Position numbers and translations under genes: made by a program
Source: Thalassotalea ponticola
GTDB taxonomy: Bacteria > Pseudomonadota > Gammaproteobacteria > Enterobacterales > Alteromonadaceae
Direction of reading: 5' to 3'
DNA length: 64,000 nt
Assembly (NCBI RefSeq): GCF_041379045.1
Contig: NZ_CP166871.1
Span: forward strand, 992,001 to 1,056,000
The notes under the pieces: model-generated
The model's database searches: none
Seen by the model: only the letters and a program-made list of their open reading frames with translations
Told to the model about the DNA's origin: nothing
Part shown: piece by piece, positions 56,076 to 64,000 of the stretch
Position numbering within the stretch: the first letter of the stretch is position 1
Layout: every line of letters begins with the position of its first letter

Positions 56076-57047
56076 TTACAACGACAGACCTAGCTTTTTG
56101 AATTCTTTTTCTACCACCGATGCTGGTAGCGGAATGTAACCGTCTTTTTCAACGATTTTTTGACCTTGCTTTGACAACACCATTTTTAAGAACTCCGCTT
56201 CTTTTGGCGCAAGAGGCTTGTTTGGGTGTTTGTTTACATACACATATAAGTAACGCGATAGAGGGTAGTCGCCCGACACCGCATTTTCCATATTTGCTTC
56301 AACGTAGTTTGTACCTTTTTTGCTTAAAGGTAATGCACGTACGCCTGAGGTTTTGTAACCAATACCTGAGTAGCCAATACCGTTAAGTGATGCCGAAACC
56401 GACTGTACTACCGATGCTGAACCCGGTTGTTCGTTAACGGTGTTTTTGAAGTCACCTTTGCACAGTGCTTTCTCCTTGAAGTAACCGTAAGTGCCTGATA
56501 CGGAGTTGCGACCGTATAACTGGATGTCTTTGCCAGTCCAGTCACCCTCTAAGCCAAGTTTGCCCCAACGATTGATATCTTGCTCGCCTTTACATTTGCG
56601 ATTTGAAGAGAAAATCGCATCGACTTGCTCAATACTAAGACCTTGGATGGGGTTATCTTTATGTACAAATACTGCTAGTGCATCAATTGCTACACGTACC
56701 GCAGTCGGCTTGTAGCCAAATTTTTTCTCAAACGCTTGAATTTCTTTTGACTTCATTTTACGGCTCATCGGGCCCATGTTTGACGTCGCTTCAGTCAATG
56801 CCGGCGGCGCAGTAGATGAACCAGCCGCTTGAATCTGAATATTAACGCTTGGGTAGGTGCGTTTAAATTCTTCCGCCCAAAACGTCATCATATTGGCAAG
56901 AGTATCTGAACCAACAGATGATAAGTTACCTGAAATGCCACTGGTCTTTTTGTATACCGGTAGGTTTTCATCAAGCGCTAGTGCGTTTGAGCTGGTAAGT
57001 GATGCCACAGCTAAACCAACACCGGTTAGTAAGCTTTTAAGTTTCAT
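56076..57047 (-). CDS. pstS: Phosphate-binding periplasmic protein PstS
   Basis: 323 residues from the ATG at 57047 (GGAGAT site). Signal peptide about 1-28. Phosphate-binding blocks: [62 protein letters not shown]. It delivers phosphate to a PstCAB transporter, which is not in this window. A Pho box lies 67 bases upstream on its strand, so induction by phosphate starvation is expected. The monocistronic copy suggests transporter genes elsewhere. Confidence 0.92.
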   Translation of the reverse strand: MKLKSLLTGVGLAVASLTSSNALALDENLPVYKKTSGISGNLSSVGSDTLANMMTFWAEEFKRTYPSVNIQIQAAGSSTAPPALTEATSNMGPMSRKMKSKEIQAFEKKFGYKPTAVRVAIDALAVFVHKDNPIQGLSIEQVDAIFSSNRKCKGEQDINRWGKLGLEGDWTGKDIQLYGRNSVSGTYGYFKEKALCKGDFKNTVNEQPGSASVVQSVSASLNGIGYSGIGYKTSGVRALPLSKKGTNYVEANMENAVSGDYPLSRYLYVYVNKHPNKPLAPKEAEFLKMVLSKQGQKIVEKDGYIPLPASVVEKEFKKLGLSL

Positions 57048-57113
57048 AGTGTATCTCCACAAGAGTAATATCTAAATTGTTAACTTTATCGATGCAAATA
57101 CTAATGCGTAAGT

Positions 57114-57131
57114 GTGACACTTTTATGACAA
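57114..57131 (-). promoter_or_regulatory. Pho box for pstS
   Basis: On the minus strand TTGTCATAAAAGTGTCAC matches the PhoB consensus CTGTCATAWAWCTGTCAY at 16 of 18 positions, with TGTCA half-sites 11 bases apart. Confidence 0.85.
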
Positions 57132-57686
57132 TTAACATTTTTTGTTAAGGCCGTATTGATACCTTAGCGCGATCATGAAGTGCTATGTAGAAAGCTAGGG
57201 CTATAGTCAAAGTTTGTAGTCAAAGCATGTTTTTTGAGGCTGCTGTGTAAGATTCAAAACACCAATAACACGGGATGCAGTATCCGTCTTACCACTATTG
57301 GTATTTCAGTTATTCGAAAACCAACACTTGGGTGAAGTGAGAGCAAATTTGCGGTAAGCGTCACCATTTATCCTGTCGTTATCTGACCGCATTATTCACC
57401 ACGCGTTGTGTTATCCTCTAAATTGAGGCAAAAGCAGGCTTTGTGAGCGACAGAACAGAGGTCAGCTGTGTAGAGGTAGCCACACTGCCACAGAGCAATG
57501 CTGCACGGGATAATCACACACGTAATGCCAATAAACGTTGCCCAAACTCACGTTTATCAATTGCGCATAGCGTTAGGCATCCATCGTTGATGACTTATCA
57601 GGGGGGGATATTCTCGCAACAGGTACGTTAAAATTGTCATTAACATGTTATTAACTGTTCATTTTTTTTGTCAAAAATATGACACA

Positions 57687-57704
57687 TTGTCACAAAAGTG
57701 TCAT
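57687..57704 (+). promoter_or_regulatory. Pho box for the porin gene
   Basis: TTGTCACAAAAGTGTCAT, with TGTCA half-sites 11 bases apart, lies 113 bases before the porin ATG. A further TGTCA (57669-57673) sits 19 bases upstream. Confidence 0.8.
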
Positions 57705-57817
57705 AAACTCATGGCACACTAGCGGCAAATAAGGCTGACACCCAAATTATTTGTATTGTTTGTTAAACCAAACCGGTGTGAGCTGATAAAACTATTTTGT
57801 TTAATAGGACTAAGACA

Positions 57818-58777
57818 ATGAACTTAACGAAAACAACTATCGCAGTATCTTTATTAGCAGCTATGAGTGCACCAGCAATGGCGAGCAACGACATTAACTT
57901 TTACGGTAAAGCAAATGTTGGTTTACAAAGCTCTGATGAAGGTGGTGAAAAAACCACTGAAGTAAAGTCAAATGCATCTCGATTAGGAGTTAATGGTGAA
58001 CTGGCTGTAAATGATAACCTGTCGGTTGTTTACAAGGCGGAAATGCAGTTAGAGATGGCTGATGACAGCGCTGATAATATCAAAGCGCGTAACCAATACG
58101 TTGGTTTAAAAGGCGACTTCGGTACGGTGTTATTAGGTCGTAACGATACCATGTTAAAGCAATCTCAGGGTAAAATTGATTTATTCAGCGATTACGAAGG
58201 TGATATTAAAAACCTTTGGAAAGGTGAGAACCGCATGGGTGAAACCTTAACTTACACTACCCCTAAGTTCGGTGATTTTTATGCTGGTATTACCTATGTT
58301 GCAGAAGGTGATAAAGACCAAATAAGCAAAAATAACGGTGACGATGGCTTTTCTGCAGCGTTAATGTACGGTGACGCAAAACTTAAGAAATCACAATTTT
58401 TTGCTTCGATTGCAATTGATAGTGATATTGAAGGCTATGACAACATGCGAGCAAGTGCACAAACTAAGTTTGGTGCGTTGACGTTAGGCTTGATTGTACA
58501 TAATCAAGAAGAAGTTGAGTCAGGCAACGAAACCTCGGGTGTTATGGTTAGCGCCGCATATAAGATCAATGACTTTACTTTAAAAGGTCAAGTACAATCA
58601 GCAGAAGAAGATTTTGGTGATGATGTAGAGTACATGGCTTACTCAGTGGGTGTTGATTATGCGCTTGCGAAAAACGCTAAATTGTTTGCGTGGGCAACCT
58701 CGATTGACAACGATAAGAGCTTAACAGGTGAAGAAGACAGCACCTTTTTATCAACTGGCATTGAATACAAGTTTTAA
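57818..58777 (+). CDS. Gram-negative porin, probably phosphate-starvation induced
   Basis: 319 residues from the ATG at 57818 (AGGAC site), where the signal peptide begins (cleavage after APAMA, about residue 22). The general-porin opening is INFYGKANVGLQSSDEG, followed by SNASRLGVNGE, NQYVGLKGDFGTVLLGRNDT, and C-terminal Phe (GIEYKF). It is a trimeric OmpC/PhoE-like barrel by family. The Pho box upstream and its place between pstS and phoB point to phosphate or anion uptake. Confidence 0.88.
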   Translation: MNLTKTTIAVSLLAAMSAPAMASNDINFYGKANVGLQSSDEGGEKTTEVKSNASRLGVNGELAVNDNLSVVYKAEMQLEMADDSADNIKARNQYVGLKGDFGTVLLGRNDTMLKQSQGKIDLFSDYEGDIKNLWKGENRMGETLTYTTPKFGDFYAGITYVAEGDKDQISKNNGDDGFSAALMYGDAKLKKSQFFASIAIDSDIEGYDNMRASAQTKFGALTLGLIVHNQEEVESGNETSGVMVSAAYKINDFTLKGQVQSAEEDFGDDVEYMAYSVGVDYALAKNAKLFAWATSIDNDKSLTGEEDSTFLSTGIEYKF

Positions 58778-58797
58778 TGTGTTAGTTAATACGCTCT

Positions 58798-58832
58798 AAT
58801 AAAAGCCATGCGCTCGCGCATGGCTTTTATTG
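58798..58832 (+). terminator. Intrinsic terminator after the porin gene
   Basis: AATAAAAGCCATGCG and CGCATGGCTTTTATT pair perfectly around CTCG. Confidence 0.9.
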
Positions 58833-58995
58833 TTTTAACGTTGGTGTCGAGAGTATCACATTAGTCAAATAAAGTTATAAAAACGTATTGTAAACATAGG
58901 ATTATATATAAGCACATGATGTTATAGACGGCTTGCCTGAAGCTGGTATAAGCTGTGTAAAAGCGTTATTCGAAAATGTGATGATTTAATGGTGC

Positions 58996-59013
58996 TTGTC
59001 ATAAAAGTGTCAT
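58996..59013 (+). promoter_or_regulatory. Pho box for phoB-phoR
   Basis: TTGTCATAAAAGTGTCAT lies 60 bases before phoB and matches the PhoB consensus at all but two positions, so PhoB should activate its own operon. Confidence 0.85.
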
Positions 59014-59073
59014 ATATGGTTGGCAAAATATGCCTACTCGACCTTTTAGACATTATTTTATGTTGGAACCGCT

Positions 59074-59772
59074 ATGGAACGAAGTATTCTCGTTGTTGAA
59101 GATGAAACACCCATTCGTGAAATGATCGCGTTTGTACTCGAACAAAATGGCTTTAATCCAGTTGAAGCGAGTGATTATGAGCAGGCGAAATCCTTATTAA
59201 CCGATCCGCTTCCGGATCTGGTATTACTTGACTGGATGTTACCGGGGGGGAGCGGTTTAAAAATTGCACGTGAAATAAAACAGCAAGATTACACACGTCA
59301 TATTCCGATTATTATGCTTACTGCGCGGTCGGATGAAGATGATAAAGTAAAGGGGTTTGACGTTGGCGTTGACGATTATGTCACCAAGCCTTTCTCGCCT
59401 AAAGAGCTTATTGCGCGCATTAAAGCAGTAATACGTCGCGTTGCACCAACAGCACTAGAAGAAGTCATCGAATGCCATGGACTAACGCTCGACCCTGTTT
59501 CACATCGTGTCGCCATTGATGATATACCGATAGAATTAGGACCTACAGAATTTAAGATGCTGCACTTTTTTATGACCCATCCAGAGCGTGTCTACTCTCG
59601 AGAGCAACTGTTGGATAATGTCTGGGGCACCAATGTTTATGTTGAAGACCGCACTGTTGATGTACATATTCGTCGTTTGCGAAAATCCATTGCGGGTCGT
59701 GGTCACGATGAATTTGTGCAGACGGTAAGAGGTGCAGGTTACCGCTTTTCTACCAAAGTTACATCGCAATAG
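59074..59772 (+). CDS. phoB: Phosphate regulon response regulator PhoB
   Basis: 232 residues. REC domain with Asp53 in [13 protein letters not shown] and Lys in [11 protein letters not shown]; the OmpR-type winged helix ends in [18 protein letters not shown] and VRGAGYRFS. It binds Pho boxes when phosphorylated by PhoR. First gene of phoB-phoR; phoR starts 19 bases later. Confidence 0.97.
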   Translation: MERSILVVEDETPIREMIAFVLEQNGFNPVEASDYEQAKSLLTDPLPDLVLLDWMLPGGSGLKIAREIKQQDYTRHIPIIMLTARSDEDDKVKGFDVGVDDYVTKPFSPKELIARIKAVIRRVAPTALEEVIECHGLTLDPVSHRVAIDDIPIELGPTEFKMLHFFMTHPERVYSREQLLDNVWGTNVYVEDRTVDVHIRRLRKSIAGRGHDEFVQTVRGAGYRFSTKVTSQ

Positions 59773-59791
59773 ACAGAGATTAACACGCCTT

Positions 59792-61090
59792 ATGATATAT
59801 CGCTTTTCGGCGCGACAGTTTTTAGTGAAACAGCTGGTTATTTTTGCTTGCTGTGGTTGGCTAGGTTATCTGTTTGGCTATATGTGGCCCGCACTGTTAC
59901 TGTGTGCGGCGGTAACCTTAATTCTACATTATCGCGCTTTGATAGGTTTGATACATTGGTTATGGCATAAAAACTTACTCTACCCGCCGGTATCTAAGGG
60001 AGTATGGGGACACGTATATGATGGGTTTTATCGCCGTATTAAGGGCTATCGCAAAAAACAAAAAACGTTAAGTAAAACCATTCGTCAATATCGCGATGGC
60101 GCCGAAGCTTTGCCAGATGCTGCCGTTGTTTTAGATCTGCACTTTAACATTCGCTGGTCAAACAAGAAAGCCAATCGTTTGCTCAATATTCGCTGGCCTC
60201 AGGACTCCGCTCAACGCATCACCAACTTAGTGCGCTCGCCAGAATTAACGCGCTATTTAAAGAAACGAGAATTTAATGAGCCGTGTTCGCTTGTCTCTCC
60301 GGATAAGCCGGAGCAACAACTGGAAATGCGTTTTATGCCTTATGGCCAATATCAGTATTTACTGTTAGCTCGAGATGTCAGCCAACTCAAACGAATTGAG
60401 AAGATGCGCCGCGACTTTGTTGCTAATGTTTCTCACGAGTTAAAAACGCCGTTAACGGTTATGCGTGGATACGTAGAAATGATGCTCGACGAAGATACTA
60501 TGCGCCCCCATTGGCAAAAGAGTTTGCAATCAATGGAGATGCAAGTGTCGCGCATGGATCGCCTTGTACAACAGTTATTAGTACTGTCTAAAGTTGAGCT
60601 AAATAACCCCGACGATATGGAACAACGCATCAACATTGCCACGATGATTGATAATATTATCACCGAGGTACAGTGGCTTAACCACCAAAAGGCTCACGAT
60701 ATTCGATTAAATATCGATTCGACGTTAGATCTTTTGGGGGTAGAGTCTGAAATTAAAAGCGCGTTCTCTAATTTGATAATCAATGCCATTAATTACACCG
60801 ATGATAACGGTGTCATAGAAATCCGCTGGAACAGGAAGGGCGATGAGTGCAGGTTTAGCGTTACCGATAATGGCTGTGGTATCGCACCAAGTGATATTTC
60901 AAGATTAACGGAACGCTTTTATCGAGTCGATAAATCTCGTTCGCGTGACACTGGTGGCACGGGGTTGGGGTTAGCGATTGTAAAACACGTCGCTAATAAC
61001 CATAACGGAGAGCTTATTATTGACTCTGAACTTGGCCAAGGTAGCACCTTTGTCATTGTGTTTCCAAGCTCACAAAGTATCGTCGGTTAA
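59792..61090 (+). CDS. phoR: Phosphate regulon sensor histidine kinase PhoR
   Basis: 432 residues from the ATG at 59792. Two N-terminal membrane helices (about 11-29 and 31-48) with almost no periplasmic loop, a PAS region (about 100-195), the phosphoacceptor His215 in FVANVSHELKTPLTVMRGY, and ATP-binding boxes (NLIINAINYT, DNGCGIAPSDI, GTGLGLAIVKH). It senses phosphate status through the Pst system rather than directly. Confidence 0.96.
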   Translation: MIYRFSARQFLVKQLVIFACCGWLGYLFGYMWPALLLCAAVTLILHYRALIGLIHWLWHKNLLYPPVSKGVWGHVYDGFYRRIKGYRKKQKTLSKTIRQYRDGAEALPDAAVVLDLHFNIRWSNKKANRLLNIRWPQDSAQRITNLVRSPELTRYLKKREFNEPCSLVSPDKPEQQLEMRFMPYGQYQYLLLARDVSQLKRIEKMRRDFVANVSHELKTPLTVMRGYVEMMLDEDTMRPHWQKSLQSMEMQVSRMDRLVQQLLVLSKVELNNPDDMEQRINIATMIDNIITEVQWLNHQKAHDIRLNIDSTLDLLGVESEIKSAFSNLIINAINYTDDNGVIEIRWNRKGDECRFSVTDNGCGIAPSDISRLTERFYRVDKSRSRDTGGTGLGLAIVKHVANNHNGELIIDSELGQGSTFVIVFPSSQSIVG

Positions 61091-61288
61091 AACTTAGCTG
61101 GGCATCAATCAAAATAGCGACTAAAAAGTACTGTTGAGCTAAGTTGCTGCCCGATCAGGGCGTAGGTCACGGATGCCTTAAAAAAATAGATATATTGTTG
61201 CGTCCATTTTGGTTATTATTTTCCCTCTTATCTTTTCATTCGATAATCACCCTTACCTTGAAATATAGGTTGGTCTAGGAATTTCATC

Positions 61289-62209
61289 ATGTGGTTTAAA
61301 AATTTATTTATTTTTGCGTTTACGCGCCCGTTTACCATCACCGAAGAAGAACTTGAAAGTGCCTTGCAAGAGCACGTATTTGCACCCTGTGGTAAAACAG
61401 AAATGTCACGCTTTGGTTGGAGTAGCGCGCTAGGCAAACACGGAGATCGTTTGTTGCACCAAGCAAATGGTTGTATTTTATTGAACGCCCGCAAAGAAGA
61501 AAAAATATTGCCCGCATCTGTGGTTAAAGAGCAACTTGAAGCAAAAATAGAGCAACTTGAGCACGAGCATAGCCGCAAGGCCACTAAAAAAGAAAAAGAG
61601 CAATTCAAAGAAGACATTACCTTTGAATTATTGCCGCGCGCTTTCTCGCGTATCTCCGACACTCAGGGGTATATTTGTGCTGAAAAGAATATTATCGTGG
61701 TCAATACCAGCTCGCGCGGTAAAGCCGAAGACTTTTTAGCTTTACTACGCAAGTGTTTAGGCTCATTACCGGTAACGAGTTTTGCCGCTGAGGCTGGCGC
61801 TGAAACGATCATGACCAACTGGCTATTAGAGCAGAGCTTACCCGAGCGTTTTGTTATTGGCTTTGAAGGTGAATTAAAGGCGATGGGCGAAGATGCCGCG
61901 GTTATTAAGTGTAAAAACCAAGACTTATTATCAGATGAAATCATCGCTCATTTAAATACCGACAAACAAGTGGTTAAAATTGCGTTTGATTATGAACAAG
62001 TGTTGAGCTGTATTTTATGCGATGATCTATCGGTTAAACGGGTTAAGTTTCACGACAGCGTATTTGAACAAAACGATGATATAAACAATGACGACATCTT
62101 GGTTAAAATCGATGCCGACTTTACCTTGATGACAGGCGAACTAAACAAGTTTATCGAAGATATGTTAGCCCAATTTGAGCTTACAACCGATGCTTATATA
62201 GAATCGTAA
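61289..62209 (+). CDS. rdgC: Recombination-associated protein RdgC
   Basis: 306 residues (E. coli 303). MWFKNLFIFAFTRPF, FAPCGKTEMSRFGWSSALGKHGD, KEKEQFKEDITFELLPRAFSR and GKAEDFLALLRKCLGSLPV are family blocks. RdgC is a ring-forming DNA-binding protein that limits RecA. It follows phoR by about 200 bases, a neighbourhood common in Alteromonadales. Confidence 0.96.
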   Translation: MWFKNLFIFAFTRPFTITEEELESALQEHVFAPCGKTEMSRFGWSSALGKHGDRLLHQANGCILLNARKEEKILPASVVKEQLEAKIEQLEHEHSRKATKKEKEQFKEDITFELLPRAFSRISDTQGYICAEKNIIVVNTSSRGKAEDFLALLRKCLGSLPVTSFAAEAGAETIMTNWLLEQSLPERFVIGFEGELKAMGEDAAVIKCKNQDLLSDEIIAHLNTDKQVVKIAFDYEQVLSCILCDDLSVKRVKFHDSVFEQNDDINNDDILVKIDADFTLMTGELNKFIEDMLAQFELTTDAYIES

Positions 62210-62350
62210 AAACCGCTGCACAGCGGTATTTTATCGGGCGCAATTACACTTAGTTACAGCTGTTAACTCAATGTGTATTGCGCCTTTTTGTTATCGGCAT
62301 TAAAATAGCGCCCTTTTATATATCCAGACAATGTTTAGGGTTTTTAGATT

Positions 62351-63772
62351 ATGTTTGTTCCAGAGTTGTTATCTCCAGCCGGTAGCTTAAAAAATATGCG
62401 TTATGCATTTGCCTATGGCGCCGATGCGGTATATGCCGGCCAGCCGCGTTACTCGTTGCGAGTGCGCAATAACGAATTTAACCTTGAAAACCTTAAAATC
62501 GGTATCGATGAGGCGCACAGCTTAGGTAAAAAGCTGTATGTGGTTAGTAATATTTCACCGCATAACGCCAAATTAAAAACCTATTTACGCGATATCGAAC
62601 CGGTTGTGGCGATGAAGCCAGACGCGCTGATTATGAGCGATCCTGGTCTTATTATGATGGTGCGCGAAGCGTATCCAGATATGCCAATTCACTTGTCGGT
62701 TCAAGCCAATGCGGTTAACTGGGCAACGGTGAAGTTTTGGTATCAACAAGGTGTGGAGCGCGTTATTTTATCGCGCGAATTAAGCCTAGATGAAATCGAA
62801 GAAATCCGTATGCAAGTACCGGAAATGGAAATCGAGGTTTTCGTCCACGGTGCGCTGTGTATGGCCTATTCAGGTCGTTGTTTGTTATCTGGATATATCA
62901 ACAAGCGAGATCCGAACCAAGGGACCTGTACCAACGCCTGCCGTTGGTCGTACAACGCTCACGATGCCAAGGAAAATGAGCACGGTGATATTATTGCAAT
63001 AGAACCACAGCAACCTATCATTGGTAGCGAACAGCCTGAAATTTGGACGCCAAATGGCAATGCAGATCCAGAGTTTAAGCCAACCGATGAAGTGTTCTTG
63101 TTACAAGAGCAGGGGCGTCCTGGTGAATACATGCCGGCGTTTGAAGACGAGCACGGTACCTACATTATGAACTCAAAAGACTTACGCGCGATTGAGCACG
63201 TTGAGCGTTTGGTGAAAATGGGCGTACACTCGTTAAAAATTGAAGGTCGCACTAAGTCGTTCTACTACTGTGCTCGTACAGCGCAAATTTACAAGCAAGC
63301 GATTGTGGATGCGGTTGAAGGTCGCAGCTTCAACGAGCGCTTAAAGTTAGACTTAGAGCACTTGGCAAGTCGCGGTTATACCGAAGGGTTCTTATCGCGT
63401 CACCGCCACGATGGCTTGCAAAACTTTGAATACGGTTACTCAAAATCCGACTCACAACAATTTGTTGGTGAAGTGTTGGGACGCACTGACGATGGTTTGC
63501 TGGAAATCGAGGTGAAGAATAAGTTCTTAACGGGTGATGAAATCGAACTGATGACGCCAAAAGGCAATAAGAGCTTTGTACTAGAGTATATGCAAACCCG
63601 TAAAGGCGAAGAAATTCACGATGCCAAAGGCTCGGGTTACATTGTACAAATTAAGTGCGATACCGACCTTGATATCGAATATGGTATTATCATGCGCTAC
63701 TTAAATGACGGTGAAAACACGCGCCACCCATTTGCACAAAACCAAGACGGCGCCAAAGCGGCAAAAGTCTAG
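62351..63772 (+). CDS. yegQ: tRNA 5-hydroxyuridine synthesis protein, U32 family (YegQ/TrhP)
   Basis: 473 residues. Start FVPELLSPAGSLKNMRYAFAYGADAVYAG. The U32 signature FVHGALCMAYSGRCLLSGYI is followed by NQGTCTNACRWSY; these cysteines are suited to an iron-sulfur cluster. In E. coli YegQ hydroxylates U34 of some tRNAs using prephenate and needs the ferredoxin YfhL. A YfhL-type gene starts 100 bases downstream, which fits. Confidence 0.94.
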   Translation: MFVPELLSPAGSLKNMRYAFAYGADAVYAGQPRYSLRVRNNEFNLENLKIGIDEAHSLGKKLYVVSNISPHNAKLKTYLRDIEPVVAMKPDALIMSDPGLIMMVREAYPDMPIHLSVQANAVNWATVKFWYQQGVERVILSRELSLDEIEEIRMQVPEMEIEVFVHGALCMAYSGRCLLSGYINKRDPNQGTCTNACRWSYNAHDAKENEHGDIIAIEPQQPIIGSEQPEIWTPNGNADPEFKPTDEVFLLQEQGRPGEYMPAFEDEHGTYIMNSKDLRAIEHVERLVKMGVHSLKIEGRTKSFYYCARTAQIYKQAIVDAVEGRSFNERLKLDLEHLASRGYTEGFLSRHRHDGLQNFEYGYSKSDSQQFVGEVLGRTDDGLLEIEVKNKFLTGDEIELMTPKGNKSFVLEYMQTRKGEEIHDAKGSGYIVQIKCDTDLDIEYGIIMRYLNDGENTRHPFAQNQDGAKAAKV

Positions 63773-63863
63773 TAACAAAAGAGTTTGTTACGCTTTACGT
63801 CGTAAGCGAATAGGGCGGTAAATTACTGCCCTAATGTGCTAGCTAATAATGTCAGTAATTTAG

Positions 63864-64000
<137 letters not shown>

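Larger units (their letters stand above)
57048..57817. other. 770-base divergent control region of pstS and porin
   Basis: It contains one Pho box per direction (57114-57131 minus, 57687-57704 plus) and an imperfect TGTCA inverted pair just before the second. A 62-codon open frame at 57443-57631 has no family features and is not called. The middle (57140-57640) shows nothing else I can name. Confidence 0.6.

Noticed and set aside
57443..57631. 62-codon open frame between pstS and the porin
   Set aside because: No domain, no ribosome site, lies in a control region with Pho boxes.

Overview
The window reads as a chromosomal segment of a marine gammaproteobacterium of the Alteromonadales type (a Colwellia/Thalassotalea-like relative is my best guess from gene content; not proven). 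Support comes from the order dxs-ispA-xseB divergent from thiI, dnaK-dnaJ, phoB-phoR followed by rdgC, yegQ followed by a YfhL-type ferredoxin, and DUF2947 beside rlmF. GC is moderate to low. I see no rRNA, tRNA, CRISPR array, prophage or transposase.

Layout: 1-2.5 kb, the end of an outer-membrane lipoprotein-sorting-like gene, a beta-barrel protein, a DUF2892 membrane peptide and a P-loop kinase. 2.65-3.9 kb, nhaA. 3.9-4.9 kb, a gene-poor stretch ending in an ops/JUMPstart-like element. 4.9-26.2 kb, a complete ABC-transporter-dependent (group 2, Kps-type) capsule locus: kpsM-kpsT-kpsE-kpsD, a coiled-coil protein, a methyltransferase/coiled-coil/methyltransferase protein, two paralogous GT25-GT2 double glycosyltransferases, an asparagine-synthase-like amide ligase, ugd, a GT2 plus KpsC-like fusion, kpsC, kpsS and galU. 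GalU and Ugd supply UDP-glucuronate, KpsC and KpsS build the Kdo linker on lipid, the glycosyltransferases extend the chain, and KpsMTED exports it.

26.5-33.2 kb carries assorted accessory and housekeeping genes: a PagL-like deacylase, a pseudo-peptidase, an M14 peptidase, an APH-fold kinase, an FMN reductase, a MipA/OmpV protein and an alpha/beta hydrolase. 33.4-36.7 kb looks like an AT-rich insertion (aldolase-like PLP enzyme, MarR-like regulator, S41 peptidase) next to a broken nth remnant. 36.9-42.2 kb: thioesterase, a tandem-repeat patch, rlmF, DUF2947, a YgjP-like metallopeptidase, an unknown protein and an HD-GYP response regulator. 42.4-53.5 kb: dnaK (heat-shock-type promoter), dnaJ, a SpoU methyltransferase, a Sel1 protein, dxs-ispA-xseB, thiI and a DUF4382 lipoprotein. 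53.7-64 kb: an M49-like peptidase, a GcvR-like ACT protein, then a phosphate-starvation block (pstS, porin, phoB-phoR) with three near-identical Pho boxes, and finally rdgC, yegQ and a YfhL-type ferredoxin cut by the window end.

The least explained part is the centre of the capsule locus (9.2-12.6 kb). Two consecutive coiled-coil proteins, one with a 243-bp internal tandem duplication and one flanked by two methyltransferase-like domains, sit directly behind the exporter genes. The C-terminal tail of the first matches, without gaps, a basic motif at the N-terminus of KpsE. I suggest a chain-length or chain-termination device docked to the exporter; this is inference.
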